DNA of 64,000 nucleotides from Sympetrum striolatum (lineage: Eukaryota > Arthropoda > Insecta > Odonata > Libellulidae). This document shows positions 12,340 to 24,100 of the stretch, piece by piece. Under the pieces are notes generated by a model. It was given only the letters and a program-made list of their open reading frames with translations. It was not told the origin of the DNA and made no database searches. Location of the stretch: positions 99,515,657 through 99,579,656 of the forward strand of contig OX388343.1 in assembly GCA_947579665.1 (NCBI GenBank), written 5' to 3'. A program made the translations under genes and the position numbers. The stretch's first letter is position 1; each line of letters begins with the position of its first letter.

Positions 12340-12395
12340 CACTAATGAATAACTCTTATGCTTGATAATGGACTAACGTCCGAAACCGGTCGCAG
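12340..12395 (+). other. Hammerhead-like hairpin inside the foldback element
   Basis: CTTGATAATGGACTAACGTC is followed at once by CGAAACCGGTCGC. This forms a stem GGAC-TAAC-GTCC followed by GAAAC, preceded by a TTGATAA that resembles a mutated CUGAUGA. As at 1977-2027, one extra T precedes the stem. This type of tail is widespread in arthropod interspersed repeats, and here it may mark a nested short element upstream. Confidence 0.3.
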
Positions 12396-12634
12396 ATATT
12401 AAAAACTATAAAAGTGGAATTTTGTTAAGTTATTCCCACCCATTTACTAGGATGGAGTTTCACTAAGTTAAAGCTTACCAGATTGATTTAATTTATAACT
12501 TTGTTGTCCATGATGTCTAACCGGCACAATATTTTGTCTTAATACCACCAGAAGGATACCCACATAAGAATTTACAACCTCATCGAAGAAAACAAATTGC
12601 AGGCTTGGGATCCTCAACAAAGAAACCCACCCGT

Positions 12635-13704
12635 GGCTGGTATTGCATGGCTATCGGGCATGACCCTGGGGCGATGGGGTTACTGGTTCAAATGCCTGAA
12701 CTGGTAGTGACGATTTCACTACCAGTACCAGTCATGGACCAACGCAATATACTAAAAATGTCTACATAAAATAACCAGGACGAGAAACAACAGAAGACAT
12801 GTGGCGCCACCATAGCAACGTTCTCAACTTTATTAATTTTTTTAGGGCTGTACGAGCTCGCGATGAAAAACCAAGTGTACTTTGTTAAGAGGTTTGAAAC
12901 ATGCTCTTTCAAATGAAAATAATTTACACGAGTATCGAAAAGGTCTTTCTTTTCTAAGAGCGGACAGAAAATAACCTATTTTTCTCGTTTTTACAAATGT
13001 CATCCTTATAGTTGTCCCTGTTTCTAGGGCCTTATATGCTCGAGATGAAAAACTAGATATACTTTTTTAGAGGGTTGAAATCATTTTCTATTTAATAAAA
13101 AATTTTCAAAAGGAATTCCAGAGGGTCTTTTTTTGTAAAAGCGGGGTAAAAATAGCCTATTTTTGGCTTTTTTACAAAAACTGTCAAATGTTGGCTCAAT
13201 TTTAAAAATAATGGAAATTACTAGGATAATGAAATTTTATATTTATAAACTATGTATTAATATGTTATCATGCGCAAAGTTTCACGTTGATTATATCATT
13301 TCTTCTTGAAATATAAAAAGCCAAAGTTTTAATTTTTTTTCGATCCGCAATATTTTGGGCCAGTTTTGCACAGAATTTTCTGCAAGGAGGTCGCTCTTAC
13401 AGTTATTATTATTATTTTGTTTAATAGAACGCAAAAAGTTGTTCAAGATAGCCAAAGATTGTTTACTTCATAAAACAATTCTCTGAGATACTATGCCTCA
13501 AAGTTACTGAAAACGCACAGTCATATTGAAGAAGGCAGCGACACGGGGTCAAATAAACTGCTATATCTCAGCAAGTATACCATCAGCGAAAGTAAAACTT
13601 TACAAATGTTCATAAGAGATATGTGTAAATGTTCATACAAAATTTCATCGAAATCCGTGATGGTCGAGCGGGGACCACTAGACCACTTGGCATGGAATGG
13701 CCCA
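12635..13704 (-). repeat. Right arm of the foldback element
   Basis: Inverse of the left arm. Visible differences include a C/A change in the internal hairpin, a one-base indel that breaks the arm's frame, and a slightly different outer end where GGACCACTAG replaces the left arm's sequence. The minus-strand frame at 12688-12912 mirrors the left-arm frame. Confidence 0.8.
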
Positions 13705-14797
13705 GTTACAAAAAGTTCCAAAACTGATTTGTTATTTACATCTACGCATAATTAATAAAATTTTTTTTATTATATATATAATGTTTTTTAATGTATACGA
13801 AACATACTTAAATATGATCAATTACTGTAAAACTTCTGTACCGAAAGTGAAAAATAAAAGCTTCTGCTGTTTCTATCTGCAGCTTCTATTCGAATTTCTA
13901 TTTGAGGCTATGATTCCTTTGAAAATTGTTGGATTTAATTATGAAAAACAAATTGTACAGCCTTCAAGACAATCAGAGACTACTCGGAGCTGTTCTATAA
14001 TTATGTATACATGAGAACATTTTCAGATTGAACTATTTTATCTTCAAGATGAACAGAATAACAAAATCTATTCAGTTTTGTCTGGTAAAAGTGTTCGTTC
14101 AATCAATTCATTTTCTTCTGCTTCTTCAAGTTTTTAAGGATAACTTTTCCAATTTGGGCTCCCTTCAATCAGCCGCTGAATGTTTTTCGCTCTTCCATTA
14201 TTTCGATCATTTTTTTCAATTTCAGTAAAAAATCAACCTCTCTGAATTGCTACAATCGAAAGGTCATATCTGCAAAGCGCGAGTGGCAGTGGGTGCGTCC
14301 CTCCACTCTAAACAAGCACTTCCGTCCCAAATTCACCTTTCTCCTTTGACGTCCTTTTTACTCTCTTTCTCTTACGAAACCTATTCCGATCACGAACACT
14401 CCATTCATCCTCTTTCACTTATTCTAGGAGTGGAATGATTTACATATCGTCTTCACGCAACAACTTTTACCAATATTGACGAGTGAAAGAGCCTTTTCGC
14501 TTGAATTTTACGTCCTTTCCCCTCGGAGGAACTACGTAGTTTGGATGTCTACGAAAAGAAAGGGATGTTCAAAAGTTCAGAAAAGCTTGAAATTTCGATT
14601 CGGTTTATTGGCATGAAAATGGGATTGGATTCAACCTCTTCATCAATAGAAAGTTACTTTGTAAAATAATCCTTTATTTCTGTAACTAACTTTTTATATA
14701 AGCGGTAATTTACAATCAATTTGTTTAGATTATTTTGCTTGCCGTAAAAATGTCTTTTAATTACAGAGACACGAAAGTAATATTACTGCCGTGTCTC
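13705..14797. other. AT-rich then pyrimidine-rich DNA, no gene
   Basis: Three short plus-strand frames (13697-14014, 14028-14228, 14247-14438) show AT-driven composition and no known motif. Nothing further is supported. Confidence 0.5.
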
Positions 14798-15053
14798 AAG
14801 GAAAGGGTTGAGGTGACTTTGCAAATAAGGACCTGCACTCAGGAAAATTCCCAAGGAAAAACGGACTTGAAAAAAGTTGGAAAGGGCAGGGAATCGAACC
14901 CATGATTGTCCTCTATCCGGGAGGCTGCCTTAACCATCTAGGCCTAGGTGGCTAAGACAGCCTCCCGGATAGAGGAAGATCCCGGGTTCGATTCTCGGCC
15001 CCTTCAAACTTTTTTCATGTCTGTATTTCCTTGGGAATTACTGTCAACCTTTC
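14798..15053. repeat. Head-to-head inverted dimer of a tRNA-like repeat
   Basis: Two arms are arranged around a centre near 14943. The right arm reads TAGGTGGCTAAGACAG (A-box-like), CCTCCCGGATAGAGG (anticodon-like stem-loop), then GGGTTCGATTC (B box) and a CTTTTTTC run that could stop RNA polymerase III. The left arm is the inverse of the same unit. The outer sequences (AAGGAAAGGGTTGAGGTGAC on the left) are shared with 44673-44957. This looks like a tRNA-derived SINE organised as a palindrome and not a functional tRNA gene. Confidence 0.65.
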
Positions 15054-15989
15054 AAAAGAGAGAATTGCGTAAAATCATCTCTGAATCTCCAACCAAATTG
15101 AATGTGAAACATAATCAAGGCATTGCTAAAGATGAAATATGGCTGATTAATTCTAGTTTTGTATACCCAAATATATTTATCGGTTTATTTAACGCTTTGT
15201 ATTCGAATCAAATTTTATTGTAAAATATATTCCGCTGCTCTGATCGGTGTATCGAGAGGCCGATATCTAACTATCCAGTCTTTCCGAATCTTCCAAAATC
15301 TGATTTTATTTAGCATTTTTTTCCTTTCTTGCCACCCTTCTGGACAAAAATTTCCGTTCCGCTAGTCTCCATCTCTAAAATCTTCTTATTCTCTCGCTTC
15401 CTCTACTTCCCTTAGTATCATCGTCATTTTCAACCTTCTTGATCTCCAATTCCATTCCGCTCTAGTTCCCATTTTATCCTTTCGAATACGTGACTTTACG
15501 GCCCGTCGTCGGCTCCCACGAGCATTTAAACATCCATTCCTATCAAACCCAATCTTCCATCCGTTCTCAATTGCGCCTTGGACATCTTCCTTTCGATCCC
15601 TTCACCGCTCCTAACTGCCATCTTTAAGAATCTTACCGGCGATTTAAAGGCGAGTGACGAACAGCATGGCATAGCAAAAAAAGGTATGCTGCATGACTTG
15701 GTATCATGCAGTGTGCAATTATAGTGATGAGCCGTCGATTACTGGTAAGAAAAGGAGCCTCAGCTTAAGGTAACACACTCATAGATTCCTGAAAGCATTT
15801 AAAACAACCTTCACAGGGTTCCCCTTTCAGTTTAAATTTGCGTGCCCAAAATATGGATTGCTTGCGTTTTGTGACCCTTGCATAGGATTTATATGAATTA
15901 TATTATAAATTTACATAAGTTATGACTGAAATCTATTTTACTTGCATGAAAATATTTACGTAAGTTAAATGGAGCATACTAGATAGATA
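15054..15989. other. No gene recognised
   Basis: Pyrimidine-rich sequence at 15230-15620, then AT-rich DNA. No repeat or exon signal that I can support. Confidence 0.45.
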
Positions 15990-16475
15990 CGGTGGTACCT
16001 TGGTTAACGACAGTCTTAGTTAACGACGGACTTGGTTAACGACGAGTTGCTGTAACCAAACAATATCTTGGGTAACGACGTAGGATTTGGCTTACGACGC
16101 CTCGTCGATTGGTCTTTCCGGAGTTTCACTTGTTTCAGCACGTCTATTTATAATCACTATATTATAAACTAATATTTGGGATACGTTATGATGTAACATC
16201 ATAAAAACATACTGAATAGTAGCTAGCGGAGAGTATTAAAAATAGTTCAATGCCAAATTGTAGCTAATTCACATAGGCACATGTTGTCTCACCGGAGTAA
16301 AATCGGTAAATATTATAAGTATTGCTTCCAATAACTGGGGTGCGTCCTCGACGCCGGGAAATACGGTAATCCATTACCATTATTATACCTGTGGAAATCG
16401 CGCCTTGGATAACGACGGTTTTGGTTAACGACGATTATCCTGGAACGGATTAGCGCCGTTAACAAGGTACCACTG
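15990..16475 (+). mobile_element. Tigger/pogo-type MITE, TTAACGAC family, copy 1
   Basis: Ends read CGGTGGTACCTTGG and the inverse of CAGTGGTACCTTG, flanked by TA on both sides (15988-15989 and 16476-16477). Subterminal regions repeat GGTTAACGACG several times in both orientations. No transposase frame remains. An inverted copy is at 36888-37361, and a related family with the same CAGTGGTACC terminus is at 35603-36180. Confidence 0.8.
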
Positions 16476-16477
16476 TA

Positions 16478-18486
16478 CTAAACGGCAAGCTTACATCAAG
16501 CTATTATTTTCAGCTCCCACGTGACCTGTTAAACTTATTCGTTCCCATTGGCTTTGGATCCCTCATGATATAAAATCCCCCTTTTAATCATATGTATCTT
16601 TGAATAACTGAGAACTTTTTATTCGCAAATGTCACGACAGCAGAGTAATTATTAATTCTAACTCTTGATCCATTTTTGAAAGTTATCTAATAAGGCCCTA
16701 CATATATTGTGATGAGCTTTTCAATTTGTGGAAGAAGATATAGAGGTGAACAAAACCGGTTTAAAGGGGTGTTGAGTCAAATTCGTGTAGTTTGAATAAC
16801 GGCGTTCATGATGACGTAGTTCATTTTTCAGTCCCCGGATATTTTAAAACTCGCAATTTTCGGTAAGTGCGACGAGAGCGAAAGAAAACAATTCTCCATC
16901 GTATTTGCTACAGCTCATCACGCGTCGAATACATGGGATTCTGCAGCTGAAAGCAGCACCTGAAATCTCCAGAGGATGCGACCTTCGACTCGGTTCGTTA
17001 AACATTTTCAGAATAGCGTAGCAAGTAATGGTAAAATATTCACCACAGCAGGTTGGGAGTCTATTCATGAACATCTTCAGAGAGATGTTCTATAAAGTTA
17101 GGGGTGGTTGTAGATTGGAAGACGTAACAAGTTTCATACAGCTAACCGACTAATTCGACCGATTTGACAATAAAAATACGTTATGTGAGATAGGTGAAAA
17201 TGCGTGTTTCCTGCTTTTGTGAAGCGATTCAGTTTATGAAGCAATTACATTCATTATTCGCCATAAATAGCTACAAAAGGCTTGTTTTGATTTAAATCGC
17301 CAATATTTATCAATTATTCGTCATTCTGATCCGTAAGGAGTAAATCGTGCGACGTGATGGTTGGTGGCTCCACGTATTCGTGGATTGGCCACTAACAAGC
17401 GGCGCGTCTGCAGAGAGACCTGGAGGTCTGCAACGGACGCCATGAATCCCTGAAAAAAATAATCCCATCTCGGATCCCCGGGTCTTCTTTTCTAACCCCC
17501 TCTCTCCATCGACTCCTTCCTATATCAGATTCCACCCATCCCCTGCATCCCTCAGATTTTCACTTGGCCATCAAGCTCCTTCTCCCCCCTGCGGGAAAAA
17601 ACAGGGGCCGATTATGCGATGAGGTCTTCGATCGGAAGGCGATTGATGGATTACCGGGCGTCTTATCTCGAGCGAGATCCTTCCAAAGGAGTTCGAAGTG
17701 CGCGTCAAATATTCAATTTCCGGGCGACCATTTGCTACTGAGCTGCGTGCCCTCAAAATCTAAACAAACAAGGATTAATATTTCATTCGACACGAAAGCG
17801 GAAAGAAAGCCTATGCTGTCGCTGGGATGGAATTCTGACGTATTTCTGTAAGTGGAAGTGTTGCGGCGGAATGTTGGATGATTGATATTGGATATGGAAC
17901 TGCTCCTTTCTTGAAAAGAATTCCTTCCGAATCGTAATAAAGGAGAATTATTCCTTGATATATCTGTTGTTTGCATTTTCCACTAGTAGGTGCTAGTGAC
18001 TGTGAAAAGAAGTCTCTCATTTATGTCCAATAAATAATACTTCCGTATAGTCCTAAATTATTTATCTTCTCTGTAATGCTGGATTCAATGAAATCAAAAT
18101 ATATTTGCTAAAATCGATACATTTGATAAAAATTAAACTGCCAATTTTATGATTGACTGTAGAAGTAAAGAAATATGTAAATTACAAATGGTTAAATAAG
18201 GTATCGCGTAAGTTATATTTATTTCGTTGCGATCTAATCAAAGAAAAATCGAGGTCGTGTTTCCATGCTTATAAAATTAACTGTGAATTAAGTAAGATAC
18301 GCGAATCAGTTGCAAGGAGGGAACACTTCATTCTGATTTCTGAGGATTTTAAAAATCAGAATGAAAATAAAAATATTGTGTTATTTTCAATGATATATAA
18401 TTTTCTCGATGAATAATGGATCTTTTGACGCAAATGTGGATGTGCAAATAGCAAATTCAGAATAATAAATTAACACTCCTGTCTGA
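16478..18486. other. No gene recognised; one GC-richer stretch
   Basis: At 17340-17460 there is a GC-richer stretch with a hairpin (CCACGTATTCGTGG). A 95-codon frame at 17564-17851 has no recognisable domain. The rest is AT-rich. Confidence 0.4.
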
Positions 18487-18849
18487 TACGTCATCACGAA
18501 CTTAGAAAGTATAGGACTGGAAACTGCTGAAACTTTTTGGCTCCCTTAATGTCCGCAGCCGCGAGATGGCAGCACTGAAGTTCGCCCTTCGAAACCATAA
18601 TCTTATATGGAGTAAACGGTGAAAAAGCACGATTATGATACATATGTAATAAAGAGTAATATTTACCAAAGAAGGAATTAAGAATAATTGTTTTATCCAT
18701 CAACAGGTACTTTTGAATTGAATACAAAACATTTGAATAAGACAGACAAATTAGCAAATCCGAAGAATAGATGCCTTATGTGCAAAACACAGGTAACTTT
18801 GTCGCCGTAAAAACATTCTTCGTAAATCACTGAAATGCGATGAACCGTA

Positions 18850-19821
18850 CCGTAGAATTGGGTGACCTTGGCAGTTTTTTAGATTTTTTTAATATTTCTG
18901 TATTTAATTACATTCTCTATGCTCAATTTAAATTACATGATGGTAATTCTTGTTCATGCAAATAGTATCTAAAAATTTTTTTTAAGCAACGGAATATCTT
19001 TAAAACATGAAGAATAGCTGCCTTAGGCACCCCAACCGATGGGGTGACTTCAGCCACTAAATATGTTTCCTAAATATCGCCTATAAAATTTATTTATACC
19101 ATTTATATATTTTAAAATCTTTAAATTATTATTATATTTAATCTTTCTTTAATAGGTACTGAGATAAGAAGTTATTGACTCATAATAACTTTTTTCCACT
19201 TTATTTATAAATTTTCAAAAGAAAAATAAATTTTTTACATTTTTTAATTTTATCCTCCAAAAACAAAAAGAATAAAAAATCTTGTAGAAAACTTCTACTC
19301 AATGTCACTCGAACCCTTTTAAATTTTTCAAATCTTAGAGTCAGTGTTTTGTTTCTACTAATGAATCTCCGAACCCAAGCAATTTCTGGAATTTTCGTCA
19401 AAGCACTGAACATTTACTTTTTACTGTTCAAATACTATTGTACTAAAATTTGGATATCACGAGTAATCATAAAAAAATTAACAGCACTTCCACTAATTTA
19501 ATCTCTTTTTCACGAAGAAGCACTGTTTGGCCTCCAATTGTATTCAAATGTTTCCCATCTTGCTGAGTGTTACTGAGAGAAGTTAACAGACTGAGGTTTC
19601 GTAGACTTGTCTCGAGAATGCACGATTTTCAATTTAGTTCCCAATGACAATTGTACTTTCAATGTTGCAAGGAGCAAGACGGATTTGCTGGCGATATTTC
19701 AAGACAATTTAAATTCTAAAGGGCAGGAAAAGTAGCTACTTTGTGAAATTTTAGATATTGTACTACAAATTCAAAATTTGTGGAGCAGTGCACGCGTGGT
19801 CGAAGTCACCCTTTTCTATGG
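18850..19821 (-). mobile_element. pogo-like element nested in P-like copy 1
   Basis: Ends read CCGTAGAATTGGGTGACC and the inverse CCATAGAAAAGGGTGACTTC, with TA on each side (18848-18849, 19822-19823). An internal GGGGTGACTTCAGCCA near 19038 echoes the terminus. A minus-strand frame at 19201-19413 resembles a pogo/CENP-B-type helix-turn-helix. The same insertion sits at the equivalent place in copy 2, so it predates spread of the composite. Confidence 0.7.
19201..19413 (-). pseudogene. Remnant of a pogo-like transposase DNA-binding region
   Basis: The frame begins MFSALTKIPEIAWVRRFISR and continues with NKTLTLRFEKFKRVRVTLSR. The W..RF..RN..L.LR pattern and a following arginine-rich LS segment resemble the CENP-B-type helix-turn-helix of pogo/Tigger/jerky transposases. 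Only about 45 residues are recognisable. The rest is lysine- and phenylalanine-rich and probably out of frame. No DDD catalytic core is present. The same stretch in copy 2 (about 49128-49320, plus strand) is broken by stops. Confidence 0.5.
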
Positions 19822-19943
19822 TAACGTTGATGTAAGTTGGAAAGTGCGACCACGTTGTGTGAGTTGGAGATCTTCATTGTCGTTACTGCGCATAAAGACG
19901 TTTGATATATTTTAAGATATTCTTAAGGTATCCTTAATCTTAA

Positions 19944-20460
19944 AAATGCCTGGTCATCGTTGTATTGCACCAGATAAAGAAACAGAGCAAGTGTGCTGTT
20001 TGCCAGGCAGCATTAATTCATCCTGGGGCATTCCCTTGCCATCCAATAGAAAAGTTAACAAATCTGAAAAGTATGGGGGGTTTGGCTCATCCCAATGTAA
20101 ACCTTCATACTTTCATCCTCAAAGTGGAGGAACAATTTGTAAAGCACTGAGTCAAATGATGTGCTTGAGTGCATAATTACAGAGTTACTTGAAGGTGATG
20201 AAGAGATAACTTTCCCATGCTTTGAGCACAGAAGTGAAATCATAGCATATATAATAAAATATTGTGTAACTACGAGGATTTGACAGCATGCAAAGTTTAT
20301 AAATTTAAAGAAAGCGCATCGAAAAGGAAAATTGCGAAAATGTCTAAATTTTAATGATTGGTCAATACATTTTTTATAGAACTCTATCCTTTATGTTTGT
20401 ATATTGTATAACCTAACTTCACATTTCAGCCTCCCCAAGATGAAATGCAGTCCACGCCAG
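19944..20460 (+). pseudogene. C-terminal fragment of a P/THAP9-like transposase, copy 1
   Basis: The frame beginning near 19965 reads KCAVCQAALIHPGA, then SMGGLAHPNVNLHTFI and KVEEQFVKH. Paired cysteines, a GGL-HPN word and a following E-x-x-F helix resemble the C-terminal part of P-element and THAP9 transposases. Copy 1 stops early: two bases missing near 20150, relative to copy 2, turn CACTGT into CACTGA. Later it has a 9-base insertion (GTGATGAAG) and a 102-base segment at 20328-20429 that is absent from copy 2. The N-terminal THAP domain and catalytic core are absent. The element would need a transposase from elsewhere. Confidence 0.55.
20328..20429 (+). other. Intron-like segment present in P-like copy 1 only
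   Basis: It separates ...GCATCGAAAAGG from CCTCCCCAAGATG, which are contiguous in copy 2 (junction 48213/48214). Its 3' end has CTAAC followed by TTCACATTTCAG, a good branch-point and acceptor pair. Its 5' end begins AAAATTGCG without GT, so the donor is damaged or it is not an intron. Reading through gives a short basic tail (SKRKIAKMSKF) and a stop. Confidence 0.45.
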
Positions 20461-20576
20461 TCATTAAAATTTGATACTTTAGAATTTATGTATGTTTCAA
20501 CAATATTTGACCGTTTACTCATTTCCTGGAGACTATTTCTGGGATCTTCGATTTTTTTTTTCAGGAGATGTATATA

Positions 20577-20698
20577 CGAGGGTGGTCTGAAAAGTTTTCG
20601 ACCCCAGACTTTTCAGACATCTTCAGAAAATTTTCAGAAATTTTCAGAAAACATGTCAAGAAATGTTGAAATTTTGGAAACTTTTCAGACCACCCATG
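20577..20698. mobile_element. Mariner-type MITE in P-like copy 1
   Basis: A foldback of about 122 bp with ends CGAGGGTGGTCTGAAAAGTT and the inverse of CATGGGTGGTCTG, next to TA on the left and TG (decayed TA) on the right. The interior repeats TTTCAGAAA words. The equivalent insertion is at 47949-48069 in copy 2, where both flanking TAs are intact. It has no coding capacity. Confidence 0.65.
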
Positions 20699-21143
20699 TG
20701 CATCCTGCGATTATAGTTTTAAAAGGCCTAGTTGAAAGTAAATGTAACGTTGGTAATTTATTAAGGATCAATTACTTTCTGTGTATCCAAACAGAACACT
20801 TCGCTGATCTACGAATAATGTTTTCACAAGTTACTTGTGGTGTGCCCTGAAGGCAAACTGCACTTATCCTTCGGATTTACTAATTTGCCCATTTTATTCA
20901 ATTGTTTTAAGTACTTATAAATGGATAAATCACTAACTCTGAATTCCATCTTTGGTATATACTACTCCCGCAAAGAAATAGAGGGAAAAAGTATCATAAT
21001 CGTGCTGTTTTTTCCATTTACTCCATATGAGATTATGGTTTCAAAGGGCGAGCTTCAGTGCTGCCATCTCGCGGCTGCGGACATTAAGGGCGTCAGCCGA
21101 TTGTACAGTCAGCATAGGGGAGCTTCAGGGGCGTGTACGTCAT

Positions 21144-24100
21144 ATAATATGGTCAATAATAGTAGCAAATACAAATTATTTATAAAGATTTCCCATGATA
21201 TATCCTATCGAGGTTTATTAATGACAGAAGATATTTAAAATCGTGAAAATTTGAATGTTAAATCTTTTTCCTGTTAACTTACAGGAAACTTCATTGGTAT
21301 CCATATCTATCTAATGTCGTTGTTTTTCTATTGCGCGTTTTCTCGTTTTGCCAGTGGACCTCGTTATTAGGATTAATCATTTTTAGAAACTCAGTATTGC
21401 TTTATTCTCTTGTCCCTCTCAAACTTCGTTGCCTTAGTGTGTCCATTCCCCACCACTCTTTGCGTGACCTTCTCTAATATATCTCTCCCCTTTTCTCTTT
21501 TCACAGTTCTCATGCTTTTCACCCTTCTCCCATATTTCCCATTAATTAGATCTTTTTTTTGCCCGAAACTATTCAAGCATTATCTTGTATTCCATGGTAG
21601 TATCGAAAATTTCACGATGGTAACGAATTACTAACGAATGATACTTATTTACATTCAAATTTAATAAATTATCTAAGTTTCGTTTATCAGCAAAAACATA
21701 ATCACGGAATACATTTTTACAGAACTGCTGCCGATGCTCTGGTGAAATATGTTCATCTTTAGTAACCAAGTGTCTTATCTTCTACATTACTCTGGTTTAT
21801 TTCTTTCAATTCCAAGCGCTAGTTCAATGTTTGCTCCACATTCCCTTCCTCCTCATATTCGCAAGTAATAAAAATTCCACTCAAATTCATTTCGGTGTCC
21901 CTTCTTTTCACCTCTACCTTTTTCACCCTCGATCTACATATGGATTAGAGGAAAGAGGAGGTTTGGTAGCCTCAATCTCGCGATAATGAAGACTTTTCTC
22001 TCTTCTTTTTTTTCTTTTCCCGCATTCCTCATCTCTTTATCTCTTCCCACACACTTTTACGCCTCCCGTCCCCGAACGAAAACATCGCGGCGAATCCTTT
22101 TCCTTCAGTTATGGCGCTGATTATGCCTCTTTTATTCCCCCTTTTCATCTTTTCTCCCTCAAACGCTTCTGAAAATCTCACCACACACGCCGTCATCTTC
22201 TATTTTTCCGCTTCGAAGCGCCAAATTGCTCCGAAATTCCACAATCCCGCGCTAATATTGTTCCATTTATCTCGACCGTCTTATTCATTCTTCTTCTCCG
22301 CTGTTAAATATTTCTGCTATCGCGCCGCGTTCGGTGCTTTTTGCGGGAAAATATGAAGTCGTTAAAATTCATAAATATTCGGATTTTGAGGCTGAATATA
22401 AATGCAGCCGCGCACTCTTTGACCCCCGATAATCTTAACGGTAACTTCAATAAGCAAGATGAGATTCGAGAATTTCACCTCGAGAAATTATGATGATACA
22501 AATGAGAGTTTATCATACTTGATTACAAAAGGATTCTTGCAATAGTTTTAAATTTATTTAATGTAATGTAGATTTTCGTGATTATTGTGTTGTGATTTGA
22601 ATTTAAATGGAAATTCTTTAATTGGAAAGGTAGTATATTTATTTTATAGAATTTACTTCTGCACACTATCAGACTTTGTGGTGGTACTTCATAATTTAGA
22701 GAATGAAACACTGCAAACGAAATATTGAAACTTTGATCAAGTAATTAATTATTGCGTTAGCGGTAATGCTTGTATTTTCCACTACCTTCATTAATTAGGT
22801 AGTAAACATTTTTCTTTTCTCCCTTAGTGTATGTTCATTGAATTTGCTCATTATTTCTTACCTGTAATCTCTACATTCCTTCTGAATACCAAAATTCGAT
22901 TTTCTGAGTGTTGTTTAAAATGAAAATTTGTAAGACCGCATTTTTCAACAGATATATTTGGTTTGAAAATATCACTAAGGCAATGAATATTGAACTTTTT
23001 TTATCTAGAAGAGAGTTGGAAATTATTTGAGGATTACTTTCAGAATTTATAGTGGCGATTTTTAGTTTTCCATGTAAAGTATTCCACAAAAACCTCTAAA
23101 TTTGAATACCAAGGCCAACGCACAAAAAACATTCACCTGGAAGAATTCCAGAAATCTTATCACACAAATATTACCTAGTTTTTTCGTAAGATCCTTCCTC
23201 ATATTTTCCCATAATTTTGCAAGATTCCTTCTCCGTAATTGGCTTTTTTGCTTGCGTTACACCTCCTCTTAAATCCCAAGGGATACGTCATATCTCATCG
23301 CCAATGAAAAGAAGATCGAGAGAAAGCATTCCCTTTGTTTTTGTAATCAAGTTTTGTGAATTTAGGACAGAATTTTCCCGCCGCTCGATGCTGAGATCCG
23401 TTCCGAAATCCCTACTCAAAATTCTTCCCTAAAATATGGCACACGTTGATGCGGTGAGCAGATGGAGCCGAACAGGGTAAAGCTGATACTTTCCACCTTT
23501 TAGTTCGACCTTCAGTAAATGATCCATAAGACTTTTCCACTCACTTCTTCCCTTTCCTGACCTTTAAATTGGATGATGATTTCGTTTATTTCAAGAAATG
23601 GAAATCGTATATGAATTTACCGTAGAAAAGACTGAAAAATTTAGGCTGTATTGATTTTTTTGAAGATAGCAGTTATTATTGAATAAGATAACTTTTCCGC
23701 GTAAATACTAGTGCTCTTTAAATGTAGATTCTTTCCTTATTATGATTGCTTTACACCATCAACACATTAACACTACAGAGTATTAAGTAACTTTCAGATA
23801 CTTACTGTGTTTTTCAAATTAATTTGGTGGATATAAAGTTTAAGGCAAAATCAAGTAGGTATATTATACTTTTATTACGCGCAATCCCATAATATTCTGG
23901 CAAGTCCTTTTTACAGAAAAAAATATTTCTTCTATTGCATTGGAAATACTTTTATAGGAGTTAACATTTTTGTGAATGGAAAATAGAAAGTTAATGGTAT
24001 AAAATAGTACAAATCAAAATATAACGACAATTTTTTGGCAAAAATTACAGTGAGCATTACTGTAATAATTGCCAGCATATCTTGATATAATTCATATTTT

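Larger units (their letters stand above)
10009..13704. mobile_element. Large foldback DNA transposon with ~1.07-kb inverted arms
   Basis: The left arm (10009-11086) and right arm (12635-13704) are near-identical inverse copies by eye. The outer ends read TGGGTCATTCCATGCCAAG and TGGGCCATTCCATGCCAAG. About 1.55 kb of unique sequence lies between the arms, including a broken minus-strand gene. The arms carry a hairpin at 10995-11021. No clear target duplication is visible next to the TGGG/CCCA ends, so the superfamily is left open. The high arm similarity implies recent insertion or arm-to-arm gene conversion. Confidence 0.75.
18495..21135 (+). mobile_element. P-element-like composite transposon, copy 1
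   Basis: The flanks TACGTCAT at 18487-18494 and 21136-21143 are a perfect 8-bp target duplication, the length made by P transposases. The termini start CACG and end CGTG. Strong subterminal inverted repeats follow: CCCTTAATGTCCGCAGCCGC, then GAGATGGCAGCACTGAAG and a segment ending CATATGGAGTAAA-like. Inside are a pogo-like element (18850-19821), a C-terminal P/THAP9-like transposase remnant (from about 19944) and a mariner MITE (20577-20698). A second copy with the same cargo is inverted at 47495-50083. Confidence 0.8.

Noticed and set aside
14944..15004. Functional tRNA gene
   Set aside because: A- and B-box-like words are present, but the acceptor stem and anticodon loop are poor (no T before the anticodon), and the unit is repeated as a palindrome. 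Treated as a SINE-like repeat.
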